A DNA stretch of 28,388 bases from an uncultured Blautia sp. (lineage in GTDB: Bacteria; Bacillota; Clostridia; Lachnospirales; Lachnospiraceae), in assembly GCA_900541345.1 (NCBI GenBank), contig UQJE01000026.1, positions 1 to 28,388 on the forward strand, given 5' to 3'. The notes beneath the pieces are model-generated. The model had not been told where the DNA came from, ran no database searches, and saw only the letters and a program-made list of their open reading frames with translations. Positions 6,809 through 15,900 of this stretch are shown here, one piece after another. The position numbers and the translations under genes were made by a program. Every line of letters starts with the position of its first letter. The stretch's first letter is position 1.

Positions 6809-8002
6809 ATGGCTAAAGCTAAATTTGAGAGAAGCAAACCGCATTGCAACATTGGTACTATCGGTCACGTAGACCATGGTAAAACAACTACAACTGCAGC
6901 TATCACAAAAGTTCTTGCTGAAAGAGTTGCTGGTAACAGCGCTACAGATTTCGAGAACATCGATAAAGCTCCGGAAGAAAGAGAGCGTGGTATCACAATC
7001 TCTACAGCACACGTTGAGTATGAGACAGAGAAGAGACATTACGCACACGTTGACTGCCCAGGACATGCTGACTACGTTAAAAACATGATCACTGGTGCTG
7101 CTCAGATGGACGGCGCTATCCTTGTTGTTGCTGCTACAGACGGTGTTATGGCTCAGACAAAAGAGCATATCCTTCTTTCCCGTCAGGTAGGTGTTCCTTA
7201 CATCGTTGTATTCATGAACAAATGCGACATGGTTGAGGACGAAGAGCTTCTTGAACTCGTAGAGATGGAAATCCGTGAGCTGTTAAGCGAGTATGACTTC
7301 CCAGGCGATGACACACCAGTTGTTCAGGGTTCTGCTCTTAAAGCTCTTGAAGATCCGAACGGCCCATGGGGAGATAAAATCATGGAGCTTATGGACGCTG
7401 TAGATAGCTACATTCCGGATCCAAAGCGTGACACAGATAAAGACTTCGTTATGCCTGTAGAGGACGTATTCTCTATTACAGGTCGTGGTACTGTTGCAAC
7501 AGGCCGTGTTGAGGCTGGTGTTCTTCACGTATCTGAAGAAGTTGAAATCGTTGGTATCAAAGAAGAAACACGTAAAGTTGTTGTAACTGGTATCGAGATG
7601 TTCCGTAAACTTCTTGACGAAGCTCAGGCTGGTGACAATATCGGTGCTCTTCTTCGTGGTGTTCAGAGAAACGAAATCGAGCGTGGACAGGTTCTTGCTA
7701 AACCAGGAACAATCACATGCCATACAAAATTCACAGCTCAGGTTTACGTTCTGACAAAAGACGAGGGTGGCCGTCATACACCATTCTTCAACAACTACCG
7801 TCCACAGTTCTACTTCAGAACAACAGACGTTACAGGTGTTTGTAACCTTCCAGAAGGCGTAGAAATGTGCATGCCTGGAGATAACATCGAAATGACAATC
7901 GAACTGATCCACCCAATCGCTATGAGCCAGGGTCTTACATTCGCTATCCGTGAAGGTGGACGTACTGTAGGATCAGGTCGTGTTGCTTCCATCATCGAGT
8001 AA
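6809..8002 (+). CDS. tuf: Elongation factor Tu
   Basis: 397 residues, normal length. It delivers aminoacyl-tRNA to the ribosome as a GTP complex. GTPase motifs: GHVDHGKTTTT (19-29), DCPGHADYVKNM (82-93) and NKCD (137-140); the domain II and III signatures follow to a C-terminus ending VASIIE. The start at 6809 gives the canonical MAKAKFERSKPH N-terminus and has AAGGAGG (6793-6799). The longer open frame reaching back to 6707 lies in the promoter and is rejected. Last gene of the translation cluster, closed by the terminator at 8070. Confidence 0.98.
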   Translation: MAKAKFERSKPHCNIGTIGHVDHGKTTTTAAITKVLAERVAGNSATDFENIDKAPEERERGITISTAHVEYETEKRHYAHVDCPGHADYVKNMITGAAQMDGAILVVAATDGVMAQTKEHILLSRQVGVPYIVVFMNKCDMVEDEELLELVEMEIRELLSEYDFPGDDTPVVQGSALKALEDPNGPWGDKIMELMDAVDSYIPDPKRDTDKDFVMPVEDVFSITGRGTVATGRVEAGVLHVSEEVEIVGIKEETRKVVVTGIEMFRKLLDEAQAGDNIGALLRGVQRNEIERGQVLAKPGTITCHTKFTAQVYVLTKDEGGRHTPFFNNYRPQFYFRTTDVTGVCNLPEGVEMCMPGDNIEMTIELIHPIAMSQGLTFAIREGGRTVGSGRVASIIE

Positions 8003-8032
8003 TCACTGATTATCAGATAAATTATATATAGT

Positions 8033-8048
8033 GTTATCGAAAGATAAC
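8033..8048 (+). other. Small hairpin with GAAA tetraloop after tuf
   Basis: GTTATC (8033-8038), GAAA loop, GATAAC (8043-8048): a perfect 6-bp stem with a GNRA tetraloop, 30 bases after the tuf stop. It lacks a T-run, so it is not a terminator by itself; it may protect the mRNA 3' end upstream of the real terminator. Confidence 0.4.
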
Positions 8049-8069
8049 TTTGTGTCCAAGCGTAAGATG

Positions 8070-8099
8070 CCCCGGAACCGTAAGGTTTCCGGGGTTTTT
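8070..8099 (+). terminator. Intrinsic terminator of tuf
   Basis: CCCCGGAACC-GTAA-GGTTTCCGGGG followed by TTTTT. The stem is GC-rich with a single bulged T on the right side. Confidence 0.9.
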
Positions 8100-8169
8100 C
8101 TGTTGTGTGTATAGGAATAAAGGTTGGCTCTATTTTATAGATTATTTAGATGCACCATATTCGGGTTTA

Positions 8170-8178
8170 TGTTACAAT
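8170..8178 (+). promoter_or_regulatory. Extended -10 element before the carboxypeptidase gene
   Basis: TG-T-TACAAT (8170-8178) is an extended -10 motif. I see no convincing -35 at the expected distance. It lies about 58 bases before the start codon at 8237, downstream of the tuf terminator. Confidence 0.4.
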
Positions 8179-8236
8179 ATCCCCAGACAATAAAACTTTA
8201 CCATACAGGTTTAAAAGAGAGAAGAGAGGGGATTTT

Positions 8237-9235
8237 ATGTCACCGGCAGGAAGAACTAGAAGACGAAGCAGAGGAAGAAGGAAAAAACAGAGGAACACAG
8301 GGCGTATTGTGTTTTGTACATTTGTGGAAGTCATTGTAATTGCTGCCCTTGTTATGATGATAGGCTGGGATAAGGGAGTGGGAGAATGGCTTTTAAAATT
8401 CAGCCAGCCTGTTGTAAAAGAGCTTGATATAAGCGGGATTCAAAGCCCGTATGCAGTTCTTATGCAGGCGAACAGCGGAAAAATTCTGGGCTCTCAGGGA
8501 GCAGAAGAAAGAATTTATCCTGCGTCTATGACAAAAATGATGACAGCAATCCTGTCAATTGAAGAGATAAAAGACTTAGACCAGGAGATTGCCCTTACTC
8601 AGGAAATGTTTGCGGGGCTTTATGAGCAGGATGCCACACAGGCGGGATTTCAGCCGGGAGAGAATGTACGGGCAATCGATCTGGTATATGGAGTGCTGTT
8701 GCCATCAGGTGCAGAGTGCTGTATTGCCCTGGCAGATTATATTTCTGGTTCTGAGGAAGCTTTTGTAGAGTTGATGAATGAGAAGGCAGCAAAAATCGGA
8801 ATGAAAAACACACATTTCTGTGACAGCACAGGGCTTCATAATCCGGAACATTACAGTACAGTTCTTGATATGGCAGTTCTTTTAAAATATGCTCTCAGAA
8901 ATGATACATTCAGGGAAATCATGGAAGCTTCCCGCCATTCTACAGGAATTACCAATATTCATCCCGATGGAATAACCTATTATAGTACCATGTTTAAAAA
9001 TCTTTCCAGTCCTGCGGTTACAGGAGGGGAAATAAAGGGTGGTAAGACGGGATATACAAGTGAAGCAGGTCTTTGTCTTGCAAGCTTTGCTGAGATAGAA
9101 GGACGGGAATATATCCTTGTGACAGCGGGAGCTGCGGGAGGAGCCGGAGCTGCCCGTCATGTACAGGATGCAGTAGAGATTTACAACAGATTAGGTGAGA
9201 CAATATTGTCTATGGAAAATAGCACAGATACTTAA
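8237..9235 (+). CDS. D-alanyl-D-alanine carboxypeptidase-like protein (peptidase S11)
   Basis: A 332-residue member of the low-molecular-weight penicillin-binding protein family, which trims the terminal D-alanine of peptidoglycan stem peptides. A very basic cytoplasmic N-terminus (RTRRRSRGRRKKQR) is followed by one membrane segment (23-43) and the catalytic domain. The SxxK motif is S97-M-T-K100 and the KTG motif is K270-T-G272. The middle motif reads S157-G-A159, where the usual family form is S-G-N. There is no C-terminal PBP5-type domain and no amphipathic tail, so anchoring is N-terminal, the reverse of DacA. Start ATG 8237 was chosen for the AGAGAGGGG upstream; an upstream in-frame ATG at 8150 precedes the -10 element. 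A monocistronic gene between two terminators. Confidence 0.9.
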   Translation: MSPAGRTRRRSRGRRKKQRNTGRIVFCTFVEVIVIAALVMMIGWDKGVGEWLLKFSQPVVKELDISGIQSPYAVLMQANSGKILGSQGAEERIYPASMTKMMTAILSIEEIKDLDQEIALTQEMFAGLYEQDATQAGFQPGENVRAIDLVYGVLLPSGAECCIALADYISGSEEAFVELMNEKAAKIGMKNTHFCDSTGLHNPEHYSTVLDMAVLLKYALRNDTFREIMEASRHSTGITNIHPDGITYYSTMFKNLSSPAVTGGEIKGGKTGYTSEAGLCLASFAEIEGREYILVTAGAAGGAGAARHVQDAVEIYNRLGETILSMENSTDT

Positions 9236-9239
9236 AAAC

Positions 9240-9274
9240 AACCCGAAAGGAATTTCCTTTCGGGTTATTTTTTT
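9240..9274. terminator. Bidirectional intrinsic terminator
   Basis: AACCCGAAAGG (9240-9250) pairs perfectly with CCTTTCGGGTT (9256-9266). It is followed by a T-run (9268-9274) on the plus strand and preceded by an A-run (9234-9238) that supplies the T-run for minus-strand transcripts. It ends both the carboxypeptidase gene and the convergent sulfur-fusion gene. Confidence 0.92.
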
Positions 9275-9294
9275 GCCTGGAAAGTTCTTTTTTA

Positions 9295-11877
9295 TTAGCA
9301 GGTTGCGCCGCCCTTTAAGTGTTTTTTCGCAGCAAGATTCTCTTCTTTTCTTGCAAGAAGACTGTCAGAGAGGAGCTGTTCCTGTACATTTTCAAAGCCG
9401 AGACGATTTACAGTATCTGCAAAACGCTCACCTGTGATTCCCTGTTCACGGAAAAGAAGGATGGCTTTTTCAATTGTGTTAAGAACTTCTTCTTTATCTG
9501 TAAAAATCTTATCCAGATAACGTCCCTGTGCAACTTTCTTGCCCCAGCGGCCTCCGATATAGATGCGGTAACCGTAAGTGGAGGATTCAAATGCTTTAAA
9601 CGGACATTTGCCTATGCAGCGTCCGCAGTGGTTACAGATGGCAGAATCAATTACGATTTTTCCATCAACCATTTTTGCAGCGCCTACAGGACAAGTTGTT
9701 TCAATTTTACATCTCTTACATCCTTTACATTTATCAATATCTACTTCCGGTACTCTCTGACCTACAATACCAAGGTCGTTAAGATCCGGTTTTACACAGT
9801 TATTTGGACAGCCGCCTACTGCGATTTTAAATTTATGAGGAAGAAGAACATCGTTGTAGCCAAGGAAGAAGCGTTCATGAATTTCCTCAGACAGTGCAAA
9901 GGTATCAATGAGGCCATACTGACACGTTGTACCTTTACAGGATACAACAGGACGAACCTTGGATCCGGTTCCGCCGGTCATAAGACCTGCCTGGGCAAGA
10001 TACTCGCGAAGCGGTTCAATGTTCTCATAAGGAACATCCTGAATTTCGATAGTAAGACGGGTTGTCATAGTGATTTCCCCGTTTCCGTAAAGCTGAGCAG
10101 CTTCTGTAATTGCGCGGATTTCTTCTGCTGTGATTTTTCCGTTTCTTGTAATAACACGTCCGTTAAAATGATTTCCTGTACGCTTATCCATAAGGAAACC
10201 AAGTGCTTTCACACGTTTGATTTCTTCTTCAGGAAGCGCAGAAGCAATGTTTTTTACATGAACTTCATTGAAGAAGGTTGCGCCTTCCAGAACAACAGTA
10301 TTTGTGTATCCGAAGTGTTTCAGGCGGTTCTGAAGGAAATATCCTCGTTTGCCTTTTGCGCACACAAGAAGAAGCTTTTCATCTTTTTCAATTCCAGGAA
10401 TTGGTCCGTTTACTTCTGCAAGATTGATGTAATCTGCACCTGGAATGGAAGGAGCAAGATTTACATCGAGAATGCGGTAGTCATCTGCTTTTCCTTCCAA
10501 ATATTCTGCAGGAGTCATACTTGTAAGAGTTCCGTCAATTTTATTCATAAGAACGTATACAGCCTGTACAAATGGATGAATTGCAGTGGAAAATGGAGGT
10601 GCATAAGCAAAGTCTGCATTTTCGAAGTCTTCCAGAGAAGCGTCCATATTGATTCCCATAACTGCAATATCTACCATTTTATCGACAGCACCTGGTCCGA
10701 ATACCTGGATACCGAGAAGCTTATGTGTAGTTTTATCTGCAATCAGTTTTGTAATAAAGAAAGAAGAATCCGGGTAATAATGCGCTTTGTCATCGGTTAC
10801 GGAAAGAGCTGTGATAACATCGTATCCGGCTTCTCTTGCCTGTATCTCTGTAAGTCCTGTACGTCCGCAGTTTAAGCCGGGAAGCTTACATACAGCCGTT
10901 CCGAGAACGCCCTTAAAGCTTTTATTCTTTCCTGCAAGAACCTGTGCAAGGGTGCGGCCTTCCAGATTGGCAGAAGAACCCATAGGAGCCCATTTTGCTT
11001 CTCCGGTAATACGGTTTTTCACCATAACACAATCGCCTGCAGCGTAAATATCAGGAAGATTTGTACGCATTTTTTCGTCTACAAGAATCGTTCCTTTAAA
11101 CATTTCAATGCCTGTATCTGTGAGGAATCCTGTATTTGGTCGGATTCCGGCAGCAACCGCCAGAAGAGAGCAGGGAAGGAAGCCTGTACTTGTACGTACG
11201 CCTGTTACCTGATCATTTCCGAGAATTTCTTCTGCTTTTACGCCTGTAATTACGCGGATTCCGTTTTTCTGCAGATGTCTTTTTACATAAAGAGCCATTT
11301 CCGGATCCAGGATATTTGGCATAACCTGAGATGCAATATCAATTACTGTTACAGAAAGTCCCTGTGCCTTCAGGTTTTCTGCAACTTCCAGGCCAATGAA
11401 GCCTGCGCCGATTACGACTGCTTTTTTTACATTTTCGCTTTCAAGATAAGCGCGCATGGAAACAGCATCATCTGGTGTACGCATTTTGAAAACGCCCTTT
11501 TTGTCAGCGCCGGGGATTGGAGGAATGACAGGAGAAGCTCCTGTTGCAATTACAAGCTGGTCATAAGAATAATTTTCTGTTTCACTGGTTTCCAGATTTT
11601 TCGCCTGAAGGGTTTTGGAAGCCGGGTCAAGACAGACTGCTTCTCTGTTTGTATGAACAGTTACGCCGGTAAGACCTGCGAATTTAGCAGGTGTGTTTAC
11701 CACAAGTTCTTCACGGGTTTCAATAAGATTTCCAACATAATAGGGAAGACCGCAGCCTGCATAAGAAATTTCTTTATCTTTTGTAAGAATAGTAACTTCT
11801 GCATCACGGTTTTCTCTTTTTAATTTTGCCGCTGTTTTTGTTCCGGCTGCGACACCGCCAATTACTAATACCTTCAT
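9295..11877 (-). CDS. Four-module fusion: CoADR-like flavoprotein, rhodanese, siroheme reductase and ferredoxin modules
   Basis: An 860-residue protein. Residues 1-445 are a pyridine nucleotide-disulfide oxidoreductase: N-terminal GGVAAG FAD loop, C42 in YAGCGLPYYVG (the CoA-disulfide reductase redox cysteine), second nucleotide loop VIGAGFIGLE (155-164) and FAD motif IYAAGDC (277-283). Residues 455-545 are a rhodanese with C506 in CAKGKRGY. Residues 570-715 resemble a sulfite/nitrite reductase half: a ferredoxin-like part, then C647/C652 and C690/C694 for the 4Fe-4S-siroheme site. Two ferredoxin cluster motifs are inserted at C717/C720/C723/C729 and C748/C751/C754/C758, and the chain returns to the reductase fold (YIGGRWGKK). 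The layout suggests NAD(P)H-driven reduction of persulfide, sulfite or a related oxidised sulfur species. The substrate is inference; nitrite is an alternative. It follows a LysR gene by 15 bases. ATG at 11877 has a GGAGG site upstream. Confidence 0.9.
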   Translation of the reverse strand: MKVLVIGGVAAGTKTAAKLKRENRDAEVTILTKDKEISYAGCGLPYYVGNLIETREELVVNTPAKFAGLTGVTVHTNREAVCLDPASKTLQAKNLETSETENYSYDQLVIATGASPVIPPIPGADKKGVFKMRTPDDAVSMRAYLESENVKKAVVIGAGFIGLEVAENLKAQGLSVTVIDIASQVMPNILDPEMALYVKRHLQKNGIRVITGVKAEEILGNDQVTGVRTSTGFLPCSLLAVAAGIRPNTGFLTDTGIEMFKGTILVDEKMRTNLPDIYAAGDCVMVKNRITGEAKWAPMGSSANLEGRTLAQVLAGKNKSFKGVLGTAVCKLPGLNCGRTGLTEIQAREAGYDVITALSVTDDKAHYYPDSSFFITKLIADKTTHKLLGIQVFGPGAVDKMVDIAVMGINMDASLEDFENADFAYAPPFSTAIHPFVQAVYVLMNKIDGTLTSMTPAEYLEGKADDYRILDVNLAPSIPGADYINLAEVNGPIPGIEKDEKLLLVCAKGKRGYFLQNRLKHFGYTNTVVLEGATFFNEVHVKNIASALPEEEIKRVKALGFLMDKRTGNHFNGRVITRNGKITAEEIRAITEAAQLYGNGEITMTTRLTIEIQDVPYENIEPLREYLAQAGLMTGGTGSKVRPVVSCKGTTCQYGLIDTFALSEEIHERFFLGYNDVLLPHKFKIAVGGCPNNCVKPDLNDLGIVGQRVPEVDIDKCKGCKRCKIETTCPVGAAKMVDGKIVIDSAICNHCGRCIGKCPFKAFESSTYGYRIYIGGRWGKKVAQGRYLDKIFTDKEEVLNTIEKAILLFREQGITGERFADTVNRLGFENVQEQLLSDSLLARKEENLAAKKHLKGGATC

Positions 11878-11892
11878 GCGTTTTCCTCCGTT

Positions 11893-12795
11893 TCAATCTT
11901 TTGTGAAAAGTAGATTTTCCTGTTGCTTCAGCTTTTCGTAGATTTCCAGATAATCTTCTGCAAAAATGCTGTTTTTCCTCCAGATGAAAGTAAAATCGTG
12001 AACAATGTCCAAATCTTCCATCTGTATTTCACACAATCTGCCTTCGGCCAGTTCTTTTTTTACAGCAGTTCTGTAAAGAAAAGAAATACCGCAGCCCTGC
12101 TCTACAAGCTGCTTGATAAGTCCAATGCTTCCGGCTTCCACAAGAGAGTCAAAGCTTTCTACTTGCATTCCTTTCATCTGAAGATAATGCTCCAGAATGT
12201 TTCGGGAACCGGATCCGGCCTCCCGGGTGATAAGCCTGTGAGAAATCAGGTCATCAAGTGTATAAGCACCTTTTGCAAGAGAATCTTCGGGAGAGCAGAC
12301 AGCTATGTAGCGTTCTCTCAGATAAAGTTCATGATGATAAATATCCCTTGGGAAATTTCCCTCAACAAGTGCAAAATCAATCTTTCCTGTTTCCAGTTCA
12401 TGAAGAAGCTCTTCTGTGTTGGCGACAGAAAGATGAAGAGAAGCGGAAGGGTAGTAGTTTAAGTAAGCAGCGGCAATTCCGGAAATCTCAAATTCTGCTA
12501 TTGTAAGGGTAAGTCCCATTTTGATCAGTTGATTTTCTGTACTTTTCTGCATTTTTTCTCTGAGGGAAATGATGTCATGCTTCATGGTGGCAGCAGAATT
12601 TTTGAGCATTTCTCCGGCAGAAGTCAGCTGCATTTTTTTTCCTCTGCATACAAATAGAGGAACTCCGTACGCTTCCTCCAGCCATCTGATGTGCTGGGAT
12701 ACTGCGGGCTGCGTCAGGTTCAGCCGTTGTGCTGCCCGGGTAAAATTTAAATCCTTACATACCTCCAGGAAGGTTTCCACTCTGAAATCCAGCAT
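11893..12795 (-). CDS. LysR-family regulator of the sulfur-fusion gene
   Basis: 300 residues. Helix-turn-helix at 1-60 (FTRAAQRLNLTQPAVSQHI), C-terminal effector-binding fold from about 88, with the LITREAGSGSRNILEHYL segment typical of CysL/YtlI-like regulators that respond to sulfur metabolism. The start at 12795 was chosen because MLDFRVETFLEVC aligns with the family N-terminus and AAAGGAA lies upstream; the open frame runs 114 bases further but only through AT-rich promoter DNA. It sits 15 bases upstream of the fusion gene in the same direction, so the two are probably co-transcribed and autoregulated. Control of sulfur reduction is inferred from this linkage. The divergent neighbour is the pilus operon. 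Confidence 0.92.
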   Translation of the reverse strand: MLDFRVETFLEVCKDLNFTRAAQRLNLTQPAVSQHIRWLEEAYGVPLFVCRGKKMQLTSAGEMLKNSAATMKHDIISLREKMQKSTENQLIKMGLTLTIAEFEISGIAAAYLNYYPSASLHLSVANTEELLHELETGKIDFALVEGNFPRDIYHHELYLRERYIAVCSPEDSLAKGAYTLDDLISHRLITREAGSGSRNILEHYLQMKGMQVESFDSLVEAGSIGLIKQLVEQGCGISFLYRTAVKKELAEGRLCEIQMEDLDIVHDFTFIWRKNSIFAEDYLEIYEKLKQQENLLFTKD

Positions 12796-12880
12796 GATTG
12801 TGTTTCCTTTCTCATTTATAATAGTAAAAATTAATGATAATGTAAAATCATATATTTTTATTAAATCATAATATATTGTT

Positions 12881-12909
12881 ATTGTATAATAGGCAATGGA
12901 AAAGGTCAA
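12881..12909 (-). promoter_or_regulatory. Sigma-A promoter of the LysR-fusion operon
   Basis: On the minus strand TTGACC (12909-12904), 17 bases, TACAAT (12886-12881). It leaves a leader of about 80 AT-rich bases before the LysR start, in which ATGAT/ATCAT repeats recur and could hold regulator sites. Confidence 0.7.
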
Positions 12910-12914
12910 ATATA

Positions 12915-12943
12915 TTGTAAAAAATATCCAAAAAGAGTATACT
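12915..12943 (+). promoter_or_regulatory. Sigma-A promoter of the pilus operon
   Basis: TTGTAA (12915-12920), 17 bases, TATACT (12938-12943), then a 27-base leader containing GAGGGAGAGGTGA before the ATG at 12978. It is the only convincing promoter I see for the five pilus genes. Its -35 is 5 bases from the -35 of the divergent LysR promoter. Confidence 0.65.
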
Positions 12944-12977
12944 GTGTTTCATATCAAAGAGGGAGAGGTGATCATAC

Positions 12978-15900
12978 ATGAACACAGTACGTAAAGCTTC
13001 TGCATGGTTTTTATGTTTTTCTATGTTACTAAGTAATACAACAGTTTACGCAGAAGATATTCTTTCAACACCGGAAAATAATGATTTCACGCTTCAGGAG
13101 GAAAGTGTTCCGGAAACAGAGGGAGAAATATTACAACAGGAAGAAGAATCGCAGGAAGACTTACCGGAAGAAAACTCGGGGGAAAATTTACCGGAAGAAA
13201 ATTCTCAAAGTGAAGATAATTTGCAGGATGAAACAGAAGAAAGCCGTTTACCTTTAGATTTAAGTGAAAATAAAGATATTATATATGAGATTATGTATGC
13301 TGAACAGACAGAGTTTCCGTTGGAACAGAAGATAGGGATGGAGTTGTCTTTTCAGAACGCTTTAATAGAGCAGGGTATAAAAGCAAAAGATACTCTGTTC
13401 TTTTTTATGCCCGAAGAATGCATGACAGCTTCCGACACATCGGAAGGGATGCCTGTATACGATAAGGAGTCTGATTTACAGGTTGGAGAGTATACCGTCA
13501 GAAATCAGAAGGTAGAAGTGGAATTTCTTCAGGACATAGAAGACATTTCCTCTTTTGTGGCACAGATGGAGCTGCAGGTGGTATACAAGGAGGAAATTTT
13601 AACAGAGGAGCAACAGGTATATCCGTGGAAAATTCAGACATATGAAGATGGAACATATCAGGAAATTTTTCTAAATCTTCCGAAGAAAACAGATACCCCA
13701 GAACCAAGTGTAATTCCAACCCCAGAGCCAAGCGTAACTCCGACGCCGGAGTCAACAGAAATGCCAACCCCGGAACCGGAAGCTAGCATAACGCCAACTC
13801 CAGAGCCAACGCCAACTCCAACGGTCCCTCCGAAGGATATGGTAAATGGCATTGGTGATTTTTTTACAGACGAGGCAACGGGATTCACTTTTCAGGTAAC
13901 TGCCAGACAGTCAGAAGAAATACAGAGAGATGTTTTCTGGATTGATAATAATAACAGCGGAAAGAAACGCCCTGCTGTAAGTGAAGTACCTCTAATATTG
14001 GAGAATAGTCTTACTTTTACAACTTTCTACACATACAAGGACAGAGAAGGAAAAATGGTCAAAAGCACAATGACAGTACCATTTGCTTCCCTGGGTATTA
14101 CAAAAGAAAAAGTATCTTATATGGAAATGGGAGGAACAGGTCATGATATTTACACGATTCTTCCGAATGCGCTTCCAACAAAAGCGAAGCTGAGAGGAGA
14201 AGGGATTGAAGAACAGACAGTAAATCTGAACTGGACTATAAATGCATGTGAAATTTCTGAACCGAATTACGGACTTACAGAAGTTACAGATGATAATATG
14301 AGTCAGCATCCGGGAGCTTCCGTTCCGGGGTGGTATTATACGGTCAAAATGGACTACGATATGAATGTTCAGGTTCGGCGTGGAAATACAAGAATGTATG
14401 GGATTTATAAAAAAATTCTGGAAAGTTATGATTTCTGCTGGGCAACAGGAATAAAAAAACCGGATGGAAGTGACGAGGATATAAATTCCGGAAGAATTCC
14501 ACTAAATAGTTCTGCAATTCCCGGATCAAAATGGACGTTTCATTATGATACAGTACCTGGAACGGCGGAATTTTCTATAGAAGGTCTTTTGCGCTATAAT
14601 CTGGACGGTTCTGAAATTACATATAAAATAGAGCACAACAAAGAAAATATGCCGCAAAGAGCAATAGAAAGCTTGATTGCGAAAGAAGATGGAGGAGTAA
14701 AACCACCAGCGGAAATAGAAGGGACAGAGCTTTTGCCTGGTGGAGACAGACTGCAGGAGACAATTGAAAATAATGCGGTGTCTAATCATGGAGAAGCTAC
14801 GGATGCTGTTTACAGTGGAGGTACGTTGATTCTTACGCTTACAGGAGAACGTGGTTATACAGCGGAAAAAGAATGGTTTGACGTAACAGATAATTCAGAC
14901 AGACCGGAAGCTGACTTTTATCTCTGGAGAGTTACCGATACGGTTACAGGCAATCCAGGCGATAACACAGATGTATCACTTCTCTATCAGACTGCGGCAG
15001 CAGTAAAAGATAAAAATGGAAAAACAGCAGTTTTTACAATTCCTGCCAAAAGCGAGGGACAGAGCCATACTATTGATTTTTCAGGAATTTTTGAAGAGCA
15101 GGAAGGGAAAGATGGGTATCTTCCTAAATATGATTCTCATGGATATCCTTATCGCTATTTGACAAGAGAATACATGGAAGGGGCAAGTGCACAGCGTTAC
15201 AGAGTAGTATACGGGAAGCTGGATATGTCTACGGGAGAGTTCCATGATGTTCTTCCTGCATGGGAAGTGCGAGATAAAAATGACAACAGTATTTATGATG
15301 GAGGAACAGTAAGCAATCTTCTTACAGGAACTACATTTGTATCTGTTGAAAAAACGTGGAATGCTATGGCATTCCAGAGTGAATTATACGATGTAAAAGT
15401 GGAATTTTCCCTCCAGAAAAGATTGAAGGGAACAGGAGAACCCTGGGAAAGTACGGGCGATATAAAAATCCTGGAAAACTTTATTGCAGAAAAACTGACA
15501 CAGAGTTTTACAAAAGAAATGCCCAGATATGATAAATATGGCCGTGAAATGGAATACAGATGGCAGGAAACAGCAGTTTATCAGGGAGACAGCAAGGAAA
15601 ACTGCCTTGATGCGGAAACAGGAAAAATAACACTTCATCAGAAAGGGATGGAGGTTATTTATACATCTGCTTCCAAAACAGAAGAAAAAAACGGCATATT
15701 TGTAACAACTGTAAAAAATAATCTGGAAGATAAAACAGAATACAGAGTAACAAAAACATGGAAAGATAATCTTTCTCCAGAGCCAATTTCCCTTTGGATG
15801 TATCGGTTTGAGCACGAAGATAAGAAAATAAGACTTGTGACAAAAGAAAATAGTCCCTTTGTTATGGATGGAGAACCAGACGAAGCGCCTCTGGAACTTT

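Noticed and set aside
9319..10875. Long open frame antisense to the sulfur-fusion gene (518 codons, plus strand)
   Set aside because: It mirrors a gene with clear FAD, rhodanese and Fe-S motifs, has biased Phe/Cys/Ser composition and no ribosome site of note.
13689..13835. Short regular repeats considered as a CRISPR array
   Set aside because: The repeats are contiguous, coding and in frame for Pro-Thr-Glu units, with no spacers. The same holds for 25784-25870.
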